From Aristolochia californica (taxonomy: Eukaryota > Streptophyta > Magnoliopsida > Piperales > Aristolochiaceae): a stretch of 64,000 bases of DNA. Of the stretch, positions 37,125-49,436 are shown in pieces. Each line of letters begins with the position of its first letter. Within the stretch, counting starts at the first letter, position 1. The position numbers and the translations under genes were made by a program. Location of the stretch: the NCBI GenBank assembly GCA_029961685.1, contig JARWKL010000015.1, forward strand, positions 15,126,801-15,190,800, read 5' to 3'. Under the pieces are notes generated by a model that ran no database searches, was not told the DNA's origin, and saw only the letters and a program-made list of their open reading frames with translations.

Positions 37125-37710
37125 TCACACCGCACGTTTACTTGAGAATTTAATTTTTTCTACTCCATGAAATTTTTGGATCATTAGGTCATTTGCATCT
37201 TCAACATGTTTCTGGCATGCATACCCACCACTTTTAAAACATGTTAGAAACAATTAGAAATATCTTTCTTATAAAATTCCACCAAGCTATTAGGGGTTGT
37301 ACTAGTAGAATTTCCCAAACATGGATAACAAAGCTTTGGAGTTCATTTTTAGTGCGTGAAATAATTTTCATCACTTACATTTTTTATTGTTTTCAATTTT
37401 TTTTGCAGACAAGAACTCTAAAATTTAGCATTTTGTTGTGATCATTTTCATTAAGAGAACACTGGGAAAATTTTGGATTTGAAAACAATGACCTCCATAG
37501 TTTTGTTATCCATTTTTTGCATACGTGAACTGTAAAATTTTCATTTTGTTGTGATTGTTTTTTTTACGTGAAAAGTGGGACAAGTTTGGATTTGAATAAA
37601 AATTGAACATAAAAAATGGAAACACACAAATGTTGAGAGAGATAATTCCAAAAAGTATCTATGATTTTGAAGGATAGGCAAAAAGTAGGTTGTTTGGCCA
37701 TGGTAAATAT
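37125..37710 (-). repeat. Over-long arm-B monomer (586 bp) with re-duplicated segment
   Basis: About 115 bp longer than its neighbours. The segment from the T run and GCAGACAAGAACTC to GGATTTGAAAA is followed by a short inverted piece. The same segment then starts again as TTTTTGCATACGTGAACTG and runs on as TTTGGATTTGAATAAAAATT. The two passes differ (GAGAACACTGGG versus GTGAAAAGTGGG), so the second pass came from another monomer type. Confidence 0.85.
37487..37513 (+). repeat. 27-bp micro-inverted patch in arm B
   Basis: Reads AATGACCTCCATAGTTTTG then TTATCCAT on the plus strand. That matches the + oriented consensus (AATGAACTCCAAAGTTTTG...) at 25 of 27 positions, while all surrounding sequence is in minus orientation. 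The corresponding minus-oriented segment lies about 150-165 bp upstream in the same monomer (37,321-37,347). Confidence 0.85.
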
Positions 37711-40700
37711 CCAACCACACGTTAACTTGAGAATTAAAATTTTTCTACTCCTTGAAATTTTTTGATCATTAGGTCATTTGCATCTTCAACTTGTTTCTGG
37801 CATGCATACCCACCACATTTAAAACATGTTAGGATCTATTAGAAATCTCTTTCTTATAAAATTCCTCCAAGCTATTAGGGGTTGTACTAGTGGAATTTCC
37901 CAAACATGGATAACAAAACTTTGGATTTCATTTTTAATGAGTGAAATAATTTTCTTCACTTACATAAATTATAATTTAAATTTTTTTTTGCATACATCAA
38001 CTCGAAACTTTTCATTTTGTTGTGATCGTTTTGTTTACGAGAAAAGTGGGACAAGTTTGGATTTTAAAAAAAAATTGAACATCCAAAAAGGAAACATACA
38101 AATGCTGAGAGAAATAATTCCAAAACGTATCTCTGATTTTGAAGGATAGGAAAAAATTGGGGGTTTTGGCCATGGTATATATCAAACCACACGTTAACTT
38201 GAGAATTTAATTTTGTCTTCTCGAAATTTTAGGATCATTAGATCATTTGCATCTTCAACATGTTTCTGGCTTGCATACCCACCACATTTAAAACATGTTA
38301 GGATCTATTAGAAATCTCTTTCTTATAAAATTCCACCAAGCTATTAGGGGTTGTACTAGTGGAAGTTCCCAAACATGGATAACAAAACTTTGGAGTTCAT
38401 TTTTAGTGCGTGAAATAAATTTCTTCACTTACATTTATTATAGTTTTTAATTTTTTTTGCATACATAAAATCTAAAAAGTTCATTTTGTTTTGATCGTTT
38501 TCTTTACGAGAAAAGTGGGAAAAGTTTGGATTGGAAAAAAAATTGAACATCCAAAATGGAAACGTACAAATGCTGAGAGAGATAATTCATAATTGTAACT
38601 CTGATTTTGAAGGATAGGCAAAAAGTGGGTTGTTTGGCTCATGTTAATATCCAACCACACGTTAACTTGAAAATTTATTTTTTTCTACACCTTGAAATTT
38701 TTGGATCATTAGGTCATTTGCATCATCAACATGTTTCTGGCATGCACACCCACCACATTTAAAACATGTTAGGATCTATTCGAAATCTCTTTTTATAAAA
38801 TTCCACCTAGCTATTAGGGGTTGTACTTGTGGAATTTCCCAAACATGAATAACAAAACTTTGGAGTTCATTTTTGGTGCGTGAAATAATTTTCTTCATAT
38901 ACATTTATTTTAGTTTTCAAATTTGTTTGCTTACATGAACTTTAAAAAGTTCATTTTGTTTCGATTGTTTTGTTTACGTGAAAAGTGGGACAAGTTTTGA
39001 TTGGAAAAAAAATTGAACATCCAAAATGGAAACGTACAAATGTTGAGAGAGATAATTCATAAAAGTATCTTTGATTTTGAAGGATAGGCAAAAAGTGGGA
39101 TGTTTGGCTCTGGTAAGTATCCAACCACACGTTAACTTGAGAATTTAATTTTTTCTACTCGAAATTTTTGGATCATTAGATCATGTGCATCTTCAACATG
39201 TTTTTGGAATGCATACCCACAACTTTTAAAACATGTTAGAATCAATTAGAAATCTATTTCTTAAAAAATTCCACCAAGCTATTAGGGGTTGTACTAGTGG
39301 AATTTCCCAAACATGGATAACAAAACTTTGGAGTTCATTTTTAGTGCGTGAAATGATTTTCTTCACTTACATTTATTACAGTTTTCGAATTTTTTTGCAT
39401 ACATGATCTCTAAAATTTTCATTTTCTTTTGATCGTTTTGTTTACGAGAAAAGTGGGACAAGTTTGCATTTGAAAGAAAATAGAACATCCAAAATGGAAA
39501 TGCACAAATGCTGAGAGAAATAATTCCAAAAAGTATCTCTGATTTTGAACGATAGGCAAAAATTGGGTTGTTTGGCCATGTTAAATATCCAACCATACGT
39601 TAGCTTGAGAATTTAATTTTTTCTACTCGTTGAAATTTTTTGATGATTAGGTCATTTGCATCTTCAACATGTTTCTGGCATGCACACCCACCACATTTAA
39701 AACATGTTAGGATCTATTAGAAATCTCTTTCTTATAAAATTCCACCAAGCTATTAGGGGTTGTACTAGTGGAATTTCCCAAACTTGGATAACAAAACCTT
39801 GGAGTTCATTTTTAGAGCGTGAAATAATTTTATTCACTTACATTTATTGTATTTTTAAAATTTTTTTGCATACATGAACTCAGAAATTTTCATTTTGTTG
39901 TGATCCTTTTGTTTACGAGAAAAGTGGGACAAGTTTGGATTTTGAAAAAAAATTGAACAACTAAAATAGAAACTCACAAATGCTGAGAGAGATAATTCCA
40001 AAAAGTATCTCTGATTTTGAAGGATAGGCAAAACGTAGGTTGTTTGGCTCTGGTAAATATCCAACCACACATTAACTTGAGAATTTATGTTTTTCTACTC
40101 CTTGAAATTTTTGGATTATTAGGTCATTTGCATCTTCAACATGTTTCTGGCATGCATACCCACCACTTTTAAAACATGTTAGAATCAATTAGAAATCTCT
40201 TTCTTATAAAATTCCACCAAGTTGTTGGGGGTTGTATTAGTGGAATTTCCCAAACATGGATAACAAACCTTTGGAGTTCATTTTTAGTGCGTGAAATAAT
40301 TTTCATCACTTACATTTTTTATAGTTTTCAATTTTTTTTGCATACAAGAACTCAAAAATTTATCATTTTGTTGTGATCATTTTCTTTACGAGAACACTGG
40401 GACAAGTTTAGTTTTGAAAAAAAATTGAACATCCAAAATGGAAAGGCACAAATGCTGAGAGAGAAAATTCCAAAAAGTATCTCTGATTTTGAACGATAGG
40501 TAAAAAGTGGGTTGTTTGGCTCTGGTAAAAATGTCCTACCACACGTTAACTTGAGAATTTAATTTTTTGCACTCCTTGAAATTTTTTGATCACTAGGTCA
40601 TTTGCATATTCAACATGTTTTTGGCATGCATACCCACCACATTTAAAACATGTTATGATCAATTAGAAATCTCTTTCTTATAATATTCCACCAAGTTATT

Positions 40701-43700
40701 TGGGGTTGTACTAGTGGAATTTCTGAAACATGGATAACAAAACTTTGGAGTTCATTTTTAGCGCGAGAAGTAATTTTTTTCACTTACATTTATTATATAT
40801 TTCAAATTTTTTTGCATACATAAACTCTAAAATTTTCATTTTGTTGTGATAGTTTTTTCTACGGGAAAGGTGGGACAAGTTTGGATTTGAAAAAAAATTG
40901 AACATCAAAAATGGAAACGCGCAAATGCTGAGAGAGGTAATTTCAAAAAGTAACTTTAATTTTGATGCATAGGAAAAAATTGGGTTATTTGGCCCTGGTA
41001 AATATCCAACCACACGTTAACTTGAGAATTTAATTTTCCCTTCTCCAAGAAATTTTTGGATCATTAGGTCATTTGCATCTTCAACAAGTTTTTGGCATGC
41101 ATACCCACCGCATTTAAATCATGTTAGGATCAATTAGAAATCTCTCTCTTATAAAATTCCACCAAGCTATTAGGGGTTGTACTAGCGGAATTTCCCAAAC
41201 ATGGATAACAAAACTTTTGAGTTCATTGTTAATGTGTGAAATAATTTTTTTCTCTTACATTTGTTAGAGTTTTCAATTCTTTTACATACATGAACTTTAA
41301 CATTTTCATTTTGTTTCGATTGTTTTGTTTACGAGAAAAGTGCGACAAGTTTGGATTTTAAAAAAAATTGAACATCCAAAATGGAAATGCACAAATGCTG
41401 TGAGAGATAATTCTGAAAAAGTATCTCTGATTTGGAAGGGTAGGCAAAAAGTGGTTTGTTTGGCTCTGGTAAATATCCCACCACACGTTAACTTGAGAAT
41501 TTAATTTTCCCTATTCCTTGAAATTTTTGGATCATTAGGTCATTTGCATCTTCAACATGTTTCTGGCATGCATACCCCACATTTAAAACATGTTAGGATC
41601 AATTAGAAATCTTTCTCTTATAAAATTCCACAAAGCTATTAGGGGTTGTACTAGTGGAATTTCCTAAACATGGATAACAAAACTTTGGAGTTCTTTTTTA
41701 GTGAGTGAAATAATTTTCTTCTCTTACATTTATTATAGTTTTCAATTTTTTTGCATACATGAACTCTAAAATTTTCATTTTGTTGTGATTGTTTTGTTTA
41801 CAAGAAAAGTGGGACAAGTTTGGATTTGAAAAAAAATTGAACATCCAAAATGGAAACGTACAAATGCTGAGAGAGATAATTCCAAAAAGAACCTCTAATT
41901 TTGAAGGATAGACAAAAAGTGGGTTGTTTGACTCTGGTAAATATCCAACCGCACGCTTGAGAATTTAATTTTTTCTACTCCTTGACATTTTTGGATCATT
42001 AGGTAATTTCCATCTTCATCATGTTTCTGGCATGCATACCCACCACATTTAAAACTTGTTAGGATCTATTAGAAATCTCTTTCTTATAAAATGCCTCCAA
42101 TACTTGTGGAATTTCCCAAACATGGATCACAAAACGTTGTAGTTCATTTTTAGTACGTGAACTAATTTTCTTTACTTACATTTATTATAGTTTTTAATTT
42201 TTTTTGCCAACATGAACTCTAAAATTTTCATTTGGTGTGATCGTTTTGTTTACGAGAAAAGTAGGACAAGTTTGGATTTGAAAAAAAATTGAACATCCAA
42301 AATGCAACCGCACAATTGCTGAGAGAGATAATTCCAAAAAGTGTCTCAGATTTTAAAGGATAGGCAAAAAGTGGGTTGTTTGGCCATGGTAAATATCCAA
42401 CCACACGTTAACTTGAGAATTTAATTTTTTCTACTCCATGAAATTTTTCGATCGTTAGGTCGTTTGCATCTTCAACATGTTCTGGCATGCATACCCACCA
42501 CAATTAAAACATGTTAGGATCAATTAGAAATCTCTTTCATATAAAATTCCACCAAGCTATTAGGGGTTAAACTAGTGGAATTTCCCAAACATGGATAACA
42601 AAACTTTGGAGTTCATTTTTAATGAGTAAAATAATTTTCTTAACTGACATTAATTATAGTTTTCAAATTTTTTGGCATTCATGAACTCTAAAATTTTAAT
42701 TTTGTTGTGATCGTTATGTTTATGAGAAAAGTGGGACAAGTTTGGATTTGAAAAAAAGTTGAACATCCAAAATGGAAACATACAAATGCTGAGAGAGATA
42801 ATTCCAAAAAGTATCTCTGATTTTGAAGGATAGGGAAAAATGGGGTTGTTTGGCCATGTTAAATATCCAACACACGTTAACTTGAGAATTTAATTTTTTC
42901 TACTCCTTGAAATTTGTGGATCATTAGGTCATTTGCATCTTCAACATGTTTCTGGCATGCACACCCACAACATTTAAAACATGTTAGGATCTATTAGAAA
43001 TATTTTTTTTTTTATAAAATTCCACAAAGCTATTTGGGGTTGTGGAATTTCCCAAACATGCATTTACAAAACTTTGGAGTTCATTTTTTGTGCGTGAAAT
43101 AATTTTCTTTACTTACATTTATTATAGTTTACAGATTTTTTTGCATACATGAACTCTAAAAAGTTCATTTTGTTTACGGTTAAAGTGGGATAAGTTTGGA
43201 TTGGAAAAAAAATAGAACATCCAAAATGGAAATGTACAAATGCTGAGAGAGATAATTCATAAAAGTATCTCTGATTTTGAATGATAGGCAAAATGTGAGT
43301 TGTTTGGCTCTGGTAAATATCCAACCACACGTTAAATTTAGAATTTAATTTTTTCTACTCTTTGAAATTTTTGGATCATTAGCTCATTTGCATCATCAAC
43401 ATGTTTCTGGCATGCATACCCACCACATTTAAAACATGTTAGAATCAATTAGAGATCTCTTTCTTATAAAATTCCTACACGCTATTAGGGGTTGTACTAG
43501 TGGAATTTCCCAAACATGGATAACAAAACTTTGGAGTTCATTTTTAGTGAGTGAAATAATTTTCTTCACTTTTTTTATAGTTTTCAATTTTTTTTGCATT
43601 CATGAACTCTAAAATTTTCTTTTTGTTGTGATCGTTTTGTTTACGAGAAAAGTAGGACAAGTTTGGATTTGACAAAAAATTGAACATCCAAAATGGAAAC

Positions 43701-46439
43701 GCACAAATGCTGAGAGAGATAATTCAGAAAAGTATATCTTATTTTAAAGGATTGGCCAAAAGTGGGTTGTTTGGCTCAGGTAAATATCCAACCACACGTT
43801 AACTTGGGAGTATAATTTTTTCTACTCTTTGAAATTTTTGGATCATTAGGTCATTAGCATCTTCAACATGTTTCTAGCATGCATACCCACCACATTTCAA
43901 ACATGTTAGGATAAATTAGAAATCTCTTTCTTATAAAATTCCACCAAGCTATTAGGGGTTGTACTTGTGGAATTTCCCAAACATAGATAACAAAACTTTG
44001 GAGTTCATTTTTAGTGAGTGATATCATTTTCTTCACTTACATTTGTTTTGTTTTTAAATTTTTTTGCATACATGAACTCTAAAATTTTCATTTTGTTGTG
44101 ATCGTGTTGTTTACAAGAAAAGTAGGACAAGTTTGGATTTGAAAAAAAATTGAACATCCAAAATGGAAACGCACAAATGCGGAGAGAGATAATTCCAAAA
44201 AGTGTCTCTGTTTTTGAAGGATAGGCAAAATGTGGGTTGTTTGGCCATGGTAAATATCCAACCACACGTTAACTTGAGAATTTAATTTTTTCTACTCCTC
44301 GAAATTTTTGGATCATTAGATCATTTGCATCTTCAACATGTTTTATGCATTCATATCTACCACATTTAAAACATGTTATGATCAATTAGAAATCTCTTTC
44401 TTATAAAATTCCACCAAGCTATTAGGGGTTGTACTAGTGGAATTTCCCAAACATGGATAACAAAACTTTGGCGTTCATTTTTAGAGCGTGAAATAATTTT
44501 ATTCACTTACATTTATTATAGTTTTCAAATTTTTTTGCATACATGAACTCTAAAATTTTCATTTTGTTGTGATCATTTTGTTTACGAGAAAAGTTAGACA
44601 AGTTTGGATTTGAAAAAAAATTGAAAAACCAAAATGGAGACGTACAAATGCTGAGAGAGATTATTCCAAAAAGTATCACTGATTTTGAAGGATACGCAAA
44701 ACGTGCGTTGTTTGGCTTTGGTAAATATACAACCACACGCTAACTTGAGAATTTAATTTTTTCCACTCTTTCAAATTTTTTTTGATCATTGGGTCATTTG
44801 CATCTTCAACATGTTTCTGGCATGCATGCCCACCACTTTTAAAACTTGTTAGAATCAATTAGAAATCCCTTTCTTATAAAATTCCACCAAGCTATTAGGG
44901 ATTGTACTTGTGGAATTCCCCAAACATGGATAACAAAACTTTGGAGTTCATTTTTACTGCGTGAAATAATTTTCTTCACTTACCTTTTTTATAGTTTTCA
45001 ATTTGTTTTTGCATACAAGAACTCTAAAATTTATCATTTTGTTGTGATCACTTTTTTTCGAGAACACTGGGACATGTTTGGATTTGAAAAAAAATTGAAC
45101 ATCCAACATGGAAATGCACAAATGCTGAGAGAGATAATTCAGAAAAAGTATCTCTGATTTGGAAGGGTAGGCAAAAAGTGGTTTGTTTGGCTCTGGTAAA
45201 TATCCAAACAAACGTTAACTTGAGAATTTAATTTTTCCAACTCCTTGAAATTTTTGAATCATTAGGTCTTTTGCATCTTCAACATGTTTCTGGCATGCAT
45301 AGCCACCACATTTCAAACATGTTAGGATCAATAAGAAATCTCTCTGTTATAAAATTCCACCAAGCTATTAGGGGTTGTTCTAGTGGAATTTCCCAAACAT
45401 GGATAACAAAACTTTGGAGTTCTTTTTTAGTGCGTGAAATAATTTTCATCTCTTACATTTATTATAGTTTTCAATTTTTTGGCATACATAAACTCTAAAA
45501 TTTTCATTTTGTTTTGATCGTTTTGTTTACGAAAAAAGTGGGACAAGTTTGGATTTGAAAAAGAATTGAACATCCTAAATGCAAACGGACAAATGCTGAG
45601 AGAGATAATTCCAAAAAGTATCTCTGATTTCGAAGGACAGACAAAAAGTGGGTTGTTTGGCTCTGGTAAATATCCTACCACACGCTTGAGAATTTAATTT
45701 TTTCTACTCCTTGAAATTTTTGGATCATTAGGTCATTTGCATCTTCAACATGTTTCAGGCATGCATACCGACCACATTTAAAAGATGTTAGGATCTATTA
45801 GAAATCTTTTTCTTATAAAATTCCTCCAAGCTATTAGGGGTTGTACTAGTGGAATTTCCCAAACATGGATAACAAAACTTTGTAGTTCAATTTTAGTGCG
45901 TGAATTAATTTTCTTCACTAACATATATTATAATTTTCAATTTTTTTTACATACATGAACTCTAAAATTTTTATTTTGTTGTGATCTTTTTGTTTACGAG
46001 AAAAGTGGGACAAGTTTGGATTTGAAAAAAAGTTGAACATCCAAAGTGGAAACGCACAAATGCTGAGAGAGATAATTCCAAAAAGTTTCTCTGATTTTGA
46101 AGGATACGCCAAAAGTGGGTTGTTTGGCAATGGTAAATATCCAACCACACCTTAATTTGAGAATTTAATTTTTTCTACTCCATGAAATTTTTGGATCATT
46201 AGGTCGTTTTCATCTTCAACATGTTTCTGGCACACATACCCACCACAATTAAAACAAGTTATGATTAATTAGATATCTCTTCCTTATAAAATTCCACCAA
46301 GCTATTAGGGATTGTACTAGTGGAGTTTCCAAAACATGGATAACAAAACTTTGAAGTTCATTTTTTGTGCGTGAAATAATTTTGTTCACTTACATTTATT
46401 ATAGTTTTCAAATTTTTTTTCATACCTGAACTCTAAAAT

Positions 46440-48070
46440 TTTCATTTTGTTGTGCTCATTTTGTTTATGAGAAAAGTGGGACAAGTTTGGGTTTCAAAAC
46501 AAAATTGAACATCCAAAATGGAAAGGCACAAATGCTGAGAGAGATAATTCCAAAAAGTATCTCTGATTTTGAACGATAGGTAAAAAGTAGGTTGTTTGGC
46601 TCTGGTAAAAATATCTAACCACACGTTGACTTGAGAATTTAATTTTTTGTACTCCTGGAAATTTTTTAATCACTAGGTCATTTGCATCTTCAACATGTTT
46701 CTGGCATGCACACCCACCACATTTAAAACATGTTAGGATCTATTAGAAATCTCTTTCTTATAAAATTCCTCCAAGCTATTAGGGGTTGTCCTAGTGGAAT
46801 TTCCCAAACATGGATAACAAAACTTTGGAGTTCATTTTTAGTGCGTGAAATAATTTTCTTCACTTACATTTATTATAGTTTTCAAATTTTTTTGTATACA
46901 TGAACTCTAAAATTTTCATTTTGTTGTGATCGTTTTGTTTACGAGAAAAGTGGGACAAGTTTGGGTTTGAAAACAAAATTGAACATCCAAAATGGAAAGG
47001 CACAAATGCTGAGAGAGATATTTCCAAAAAGTATCTCTGATTTTAAACGATAGGTAAAAAGTGGGTTGTTTCGCTCTAGTAAAAATATCCAACCACACGT
47101 TAACTTGAGAATTTAATTTTTTGTACTCCTGGAATTTTTTTGATCACTAGGTCATTTGCATCTTCAACATGTTTCTAGCATGCACACCCCCCACATTTAA
47201 AACATGTTAGGATCTATTAGAAATCTTTTTCTTACAAAATTCCACCAAGCTATTAGGGGTTGTACTAGTGGAATTTCCCGAACACTGATAACAAAACTTT
47301 GGAGTTCATTTTTAGTGCGTGAAATAATTTTCTTGACTTACATTTATTATAGTTTTCAAAATTTTTTGCATACATGAACTCTAAAATTTTCATTTTGTTG
47401 TGATCGTTTTGTTTACAAGAAAAGTGGGACATGTTTGGATTTTAAAAAAAATTGAACATCCAAAATGGAAACGCACAAATGCTAAGAGAGATAATTCCAA
47501 AAAGTGTCTCTGATTTTGAAGGACCGGTAAAATGTGGGTTGTTTGGCCCTGGTAAATATCCAACCACATGTTAACTTGAGAATTTAATTTTTTCTACTCG
47601 AAATTTTTGGATCATTAGGACATTTACCTCATCAACATGTTTCTGGCATGCATACCCACCACATTTAAAACATGTTAGGATCTATTAGAAATCTCTTTCG
47701 TATAAAATTCGACTAAGCTATTAGGGGTTGTACTAGTGGAATTTCCCAAACATGGATAACAAAACTTTGGAGTTCATTTTTAGTGCGTGAAATAATTTTC
47801 TTCAATTACATTTATTATAGTTTTCAAATTTTTTTGCATACATGAGCTCTAAAATATATATTTTGTTTTGATCATTTTGTTTACGAGAAAAGTGGGACAA
47901 GTTTGGGTTTGAAAAAAAAATTGAACATCCAAAATGGAAAGGCACAAATGCTGAGTGAGATAATTCCAAAAAGTATCTCTGATTTTGAACGATAGGTAAA
48001 AAGTGGGTTGTTTGGCTCTGGTAAAAATATCCAACCACACGTTAACTTGAGAATTTCAATTTTTGTACTC
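46440..48070 (-). repeat. Local cluster of subtype C monomers
   Basis: The monomers ending at anchors 46614, 47088 and 48030 share AAGTTTGGGTTT, AATGGAAAGGCAC, GAACGATAGGTAAAAAG or AAACGATAGG, GGTAAAAATATC and the following TTTTTGTACTCCTGGAA. The first two are adjacent and nearly identical. One ordinary B monomer (47559) is interposed before the third. This suggests recent local amplification. Confidence 0.8.
47634..47676. repeat. Representative 43-bp dyad in arm B
   Basis: AACATGTTT (47,634-47,642) and AAACATGTT (47,668-47,676) flank a 25-bp spacer containing GGCATGCATACCC. Arm length and spacer length equal those in arm A, although the spacer sequence and the bases outside differ between subfamilies. 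Confidence 0.8.
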
Positions 48071-49436
48071 CTGGAAATTTTTTGATCACTAGGTCATTTG
48101 CATCTTCAACATGTTTCTGGCATGCACACCCACCACATTTAAAACATGTTAGGATCTATTAGAAATCTCTTTCTTATAAAATTCCACCAAGCTATTAGGG
48201 GTTGTACTAGTGGAATTTCGTAAACAAGGATAACAAAACTTTTGATTTCATTTTTAGTGTGTGAAATAATTTTCTTCTCTTACATTTCTTAAAGTTTTCA
48301 ATTTTTTTGCATACATGAACTCTAAAATTTTCATTTTCTTGAGAACGTTTTGTTGACGAAAAAAGTGGGACAAGTTTGGATTTTAAAAAAAATTGAACAT
48401 CCAAAATGGAAATGCACAAATGCTGAGAGAGTTAATTTAGAAAAAGTATCATTGATTTGGAACGTAGGCAAAAAGTGGTTTGTTTGGTTCTCGTAAATAT
48501 TCAACCACACGTTAACTTGAGAATTTAAGTTTCCCTACTCCTTCAAAATTTTGGATTATTAGGTCATTTGCTTCTTCAACTTGTTTCTGGCATGCATTGC
48601 CACCACATTTAAAACATGTTAGGATCAATTAGAAATCTCTCTCTTATAAAATTCCACCAAGCTATTAGGGGTTGTACTAGTGGAATTTCCCAAACATGGA
48701 TAACAAAACTTTGGAGTTCTTTTTTCGTGCATGAAATAATTTTCTTTTCTTACATTGTTATAGTTTTCACTTTTTTTGCATACATCAACTCTAAAATTTT
48801 CATTTTGTTGTGATCGTTTTGTTTACAAGAAAAGTGGGACAAGTTTGGATTTGAAAAAAAAATTGAACGTCCTAAATGGAAACGGACAAATGATGAGAGA
48901 GATAATTCCAAAAAGTATCTCTCATTTTGAAGGATAGACAAAAAGTGGGTTGTTTGGCTTTTGTAAATATCCAACCACATGCTTGAGAATTTAATTTTTT
49001 CTACCCCTTGAAATTTTTGGATCATTAGGTCATTGTCATATTCAACATGTTTCTAGCATGCATACCCACCACATTTAAAAGATGTTAGGATCTATTAGAA
49101 ATCTCATTCTTATAAAATTCCTCCAAGCTATTAGGGGTTGTACTAGTGGAATATCCCAAACATGGATAACAAAACTTTGAAGTTCATTTTTTGTATGTCA
49201 ATTAATTATCTTCACTTACGTTTGTTATAGTTTTTAAATTTTTTTGCATACATGAGCTCTAAAATATACATTTTCTTGTGTTCATTTTGTTTACGAGAAA
49301 AGTGGGACAAGTTTGGATTTGAAAAAAAATTGAACATCCAAAATTGAAATGCACAAATGCTGAGAGAGATAATTCACAAAAGTTTCTCATATTTTGAATG
49401 ATAGCCAAAATGTGGGTTGTTTGGCCATGGTAAATA

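Larger units (their letters stand above)
37711..49436 (-). repeat. Arm B monomers, third block
   Basis: Anchors are 37711, 38182, 38650, 39120, 39588, 40060, 40534, 41005, 41476, 41944, 42396, 42866, 43320, 43787, 44257, 44728, 45203, 45673, 46140, 46614, 47088, 47559, 48030, 48500, 48970 and 49437. Spacing is 467-475 bp except two shorter ones. The 41944-42396 interval is 452 bp because GCTATTAGGGGTTG is lost near 42,090. The 42866-43320 interval is 454 bp because of small losses near 43,045 and 43,175. Subtype D1 (GAACTC..., TTTATCATTTTG, GAGAACACTGGG) appears near 40,380 and 45,060, and a relative of it near 37,450. Confidence 0.9.
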
